From: Helicobacter rodentium ATCC 700285
GTDB taxonomy: Bacteria; Campylobacterota; Campylobacteria; Campylobacterales; Helicobacteraceae
Direction of reading: 5' to 3'
Assembly (NCBI RefSeq): GCF_000687535.1
Contig: NZ_JHWC01000005.1
Coordinates: forward strand, 89,645-153,644
DNA: 64,000 bases
Shown: piece by piece, positions 62,484-64,000 of the stretch
How positions within the stretch are numbered: position 1 is the stretch's first letter
Layout of the letters: each line of letters starts with the position of its first letter
Notes under the pieces: model-generated
What the model saw: only the letters and a program-made list of their open reading frames with translations
What the model was told of the DNA's origin: nothing
Databases searched by the model: none
Position numbers and translations under genes: made by a program

Positions 62484-64000
62484 ATGAGAAAAATATTAGC
62501 TATTATACCAGCACGTGGAGGCAGTAAAGGAATACCAAAAAAAAATATAGCGTCACTTAGTGGAAAACCGCTAATAATATACACAATTGAAGCTGCTTTA
62601 AATTCAAAAATTTTTAGCGATATAATCGTGACTACTGATAGTGATGAAATAGCAGAATTGGTATCCAAACAAGGAATAAGCACATTAAAGAGACCTCATG
62701 AGTTAGCCACAGACACCGCTAGTAGTATAGATGTGATTGATCATGTGCTAAAAGAAATCCCAAAGGATAAATACGATTGTTTTGCCTTGCTCCAACCAAC
62801 GTCTCCTTTGAGAAATGCGATGCATATTCAAGAGGCTTGGGAACTTTATAAAAAGAATAATGCTACTACTTTGGTGAGTGTTGTGTCAGTGAGTGATTGT
62901 CCGCAAAAGATGTTAGCTAAAAATGCAGATAATGTCTATCCTATTACATCGTATGACGACTTAGTAAAGCCAAGGCAACAGCTTGACAAGGCATATATTC
63001 CTAATGGTGCAATATATATATGCAATATCCATAACTTTTTGAAAACAAAATTTCTTTTTGAAAACAAATTGGTCTTGTTTGAAATGAATGAAAGAGATAG
63101 TATTGACATTGATACACCTAAAGATCTTGAATGTGCAGAAAATATTTTAAAGGAGATTGCAGTGAACAAAGAGATAAATAGCAACATTAAAGAAATGGTG
63201 GATATTCTAAGCGTAAATATGGCAAAAGCCACGCTTTTATACAAGGAGGAAAAATATATTCAGGCGACTGAGGTTTTCTCTTTGGAGGAAAAAGAAAGTA
63301 ATTTTGGGGCTATACAAATGATTGGAGTTTGTTTCTTTAAAGCAAAAGAGTTTGATAAAACCATAGAATATTTGAGTAGATCTGTTAGCAAATTCCCAAC
63401 AAAAAGCTCAAAACAAGCCTATTTGTATCTTTTTAATAGTTATGTTCAATTAAATAATGATACGGCGTGTTTTGAGGTGGTGCAAGAGGCTTTGGCAAAT
63501 AAAAAGGTTGATGGGAGAATGGCTAAAGCTATTTTGGAATTTTTGTGCAAAATTGAAGATATGCAATATTTGTCCTTGATAACTCAAATTTATCCAATAT
63601 ATGAAAAATTTTGTCACGAAAATAATACAGGGATTCCCCAAAGATTTAAGGTAGCCTATGCAAAATACAACTGTTCTCTTAATAGCACTTACAACAAGAA
63701 GACTATAGAAGCACCAAAAGATTTATTAGATCTTTTTGAAGTTTTAATACCAACCTACCAAAGAAAAGAGGTTGTTATATCGACAATTAGAGAAATCAAA
63801 AAAGTAAATCAATGGGTACATATTAGGGTTATCGATAATGCTTCAACAGATGGCACATATGAAGCACTTAAAAAGCTAGAAGAGGAATATCCGAATTTAT
63901 ATGTATTCCAAAATGAAGAGAATATAGGCTATGCTGGAAGTATGTTTAGATTGTTGAAGGATTGTCCAAAAAAATTTGGAATATTTACTTCAGATGAAGA
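62484..64000 (+). CDS. neuA: CMP-N-acylneuraminate cytidylyltransferase fused to a TPR-like region and a GT2 domain (partial, runs off the window)
   Basis: An open frame from ATG 62484 to the right edge (505 codons). Residues 1 to about 225 are NeuA: LAIIPARGGSKGIPKKNIA, IIVTTDSDEIAELV, LLQPTSPLRNAMHI and SIDIDTPKDLE. Residues about 240-380 are helical and TPR-like (KATLLYKEEKYIQATEVFSLE, FFKAKEFDKTIEYLSRSVSKF). From about residue 418 a GT2 glycosyltransferase begins: EVLIPTYQRKEVVISTIREI, HIRVIDNASTDGTYEAL and IGYAGSMFRLLKDCP. C. jejuni CgtA-NeuA (Cj1143) also fuses a transferase to a synthetase, but in the opposite order. The stop is outside the window. Confidence 0.9.
   Translation, partial: MRKILAIIPARGGSKGIPKKNIASLSGKPLIIYTIEAALNSKIFSDIIVTTDSDEIAELVSKQGISTLKRPHELATDTASSIDVIDHVLKEIPKDKYDCFALLQPTSPLRNAMHIQEAWELYKKNNATTLVSVVSVSDCPQKMLAKNADNVYPITSYDDLVKPRQQLDKAYIPNGAIYICNIHNFLKTKFLFENKLVLFEMNERDSIDIDTPKDLECAENILKEIAVNKEINSNIKEMVDILSVNMAKATLLYKEEKYIQATEVFSLEEKESNFGAIQMIGVCFFKAKEFDKTIEYLSRSVSKFPTKSSKQAYLYLFNSYVQLNNDTACFEVVQEALANKKVDGRMAKAILEFLCKIEDMQYLSLITQIYPIYEKFCHENNTGIPQRFKVAYAKYNCSLNSTYNKKTIEAPKDLLDLFEVLIPTYQRKEVVISTIREIKKVNQWVHIRVIDNASTDGTYEALKKLEEEYPNLYVFQNEENIGYAGSMFRLLKDCPKKFGIFTSDE

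Noticed and set aside
1..64000. tRNA, rRNA, riboswitch, insertion sequence or prophage genes
   Set aside because: Looked for in intergenic gaps and gene content and none could be supported.

Overview
The window looks like a chromosomal segment from an enterohepatic or avian Helicobacter, possibly close to the H. pullorum / H. canadensis lineage. Evidence: AT-rich DNA, epsilonproteobacterial housekeeping genes (topA, a short bioB, ccdA, a DctM-type TRAP permease), a FlaB-type flagellin behind a sigma-54 promoter, a Maf/DUF115 flagellin glycosylation factor, PseH-like acetyltransferases, and very many long poly-G phase-variation tracts. Genus is a confident inference; species is not.

Layout. 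(1) 1-2121: TRAP transporter and ccdA. (2) 2128-7895: start of a flagellin/surface-glycan region, with pseH, a formyltransferase and a second GNAT separated by G-tracts, then maf and flaB on the minus strand. (3) 8422-26424: a long plus-strand glycan operon with a SPINDLY/HMW1C-like glycosyltransferase, a radical SAM enzyme, sugar-nucleotide oxidoreductase/dehydratase/aminotransferase/acyltransferases, a sulfotransferase-like gene, a FemAB-like transferase, formyltransferase, deacetylase, two tandem unknown paralogs next to a KAS III and an acyl carrier protein, two glycosyltransferases, a WbpG/PseA-type amidotransferase and a relic of a UDP-GlcNAc 2-epimerase. (4) 26437-35894: a WbpB-WbpD-WbpE-like UDP-diacetamido-uronic acid block with asparagine synthase, DUF354, a second Gfo/Idh/MocA enzyme, a methyltransferase and another aminotransferase. 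(5) 35885-44019: a set matching the Campylobacter jejuni O-methyl phosphoramidate (MeOPN) genes Cj1415-Cj1420: glutamine kinase, cytidylyltransferase, gamma-glutamyl-CDP-amidate hydrolase, CysC-like kinase and two methyltransferases, plus CDP-glycerol-transferase-like candidates for transfer. (6) 44045-54587: a two-domain GT2, cysQ, an ArsB-like permease, topA, bioB, a YihY family protein and a GT9, interleaved with repeat clusters. (7) 55161-64000: a capsule/LOS-like cassette with a polysialyltransferase-like protein, neuB, neuC and a NeuA-TPR-GT2 fusion that runs off the window.

Thirteen homopolymeric G tracts of 10-13 bases lie in or at the ends of glycan genes. I worked out the frame of each: five are ON as read; the others are split or end in a short alternative tail. 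In several, the alternative tract length makes the ORF end exactly at, or overlap, the next start codon, or fuses it to the next gene. The enzymes therefore form a combinatorial switchboard for surface sugar decoration (acetyl, formyl, sulfo, methyl, phosphoramidate, sialyl).

Non-coding structure: seven clusters of a mosaic palindromic repeat (core TCATTGCGAG ... GCAATCTATAAT) fill nearly all intergenic gaps over 300 bp. The pentamer GAATC/GATTC is strongly over-represented in most of the window (23 by eye in the first 2 kb) but near background in the sialic acid cassette (9 by eye in 58-64 kb), which suggests recent acquisition of that cassette. No rRNA, tRNA, CRISPR array or insertion sequence was seen.
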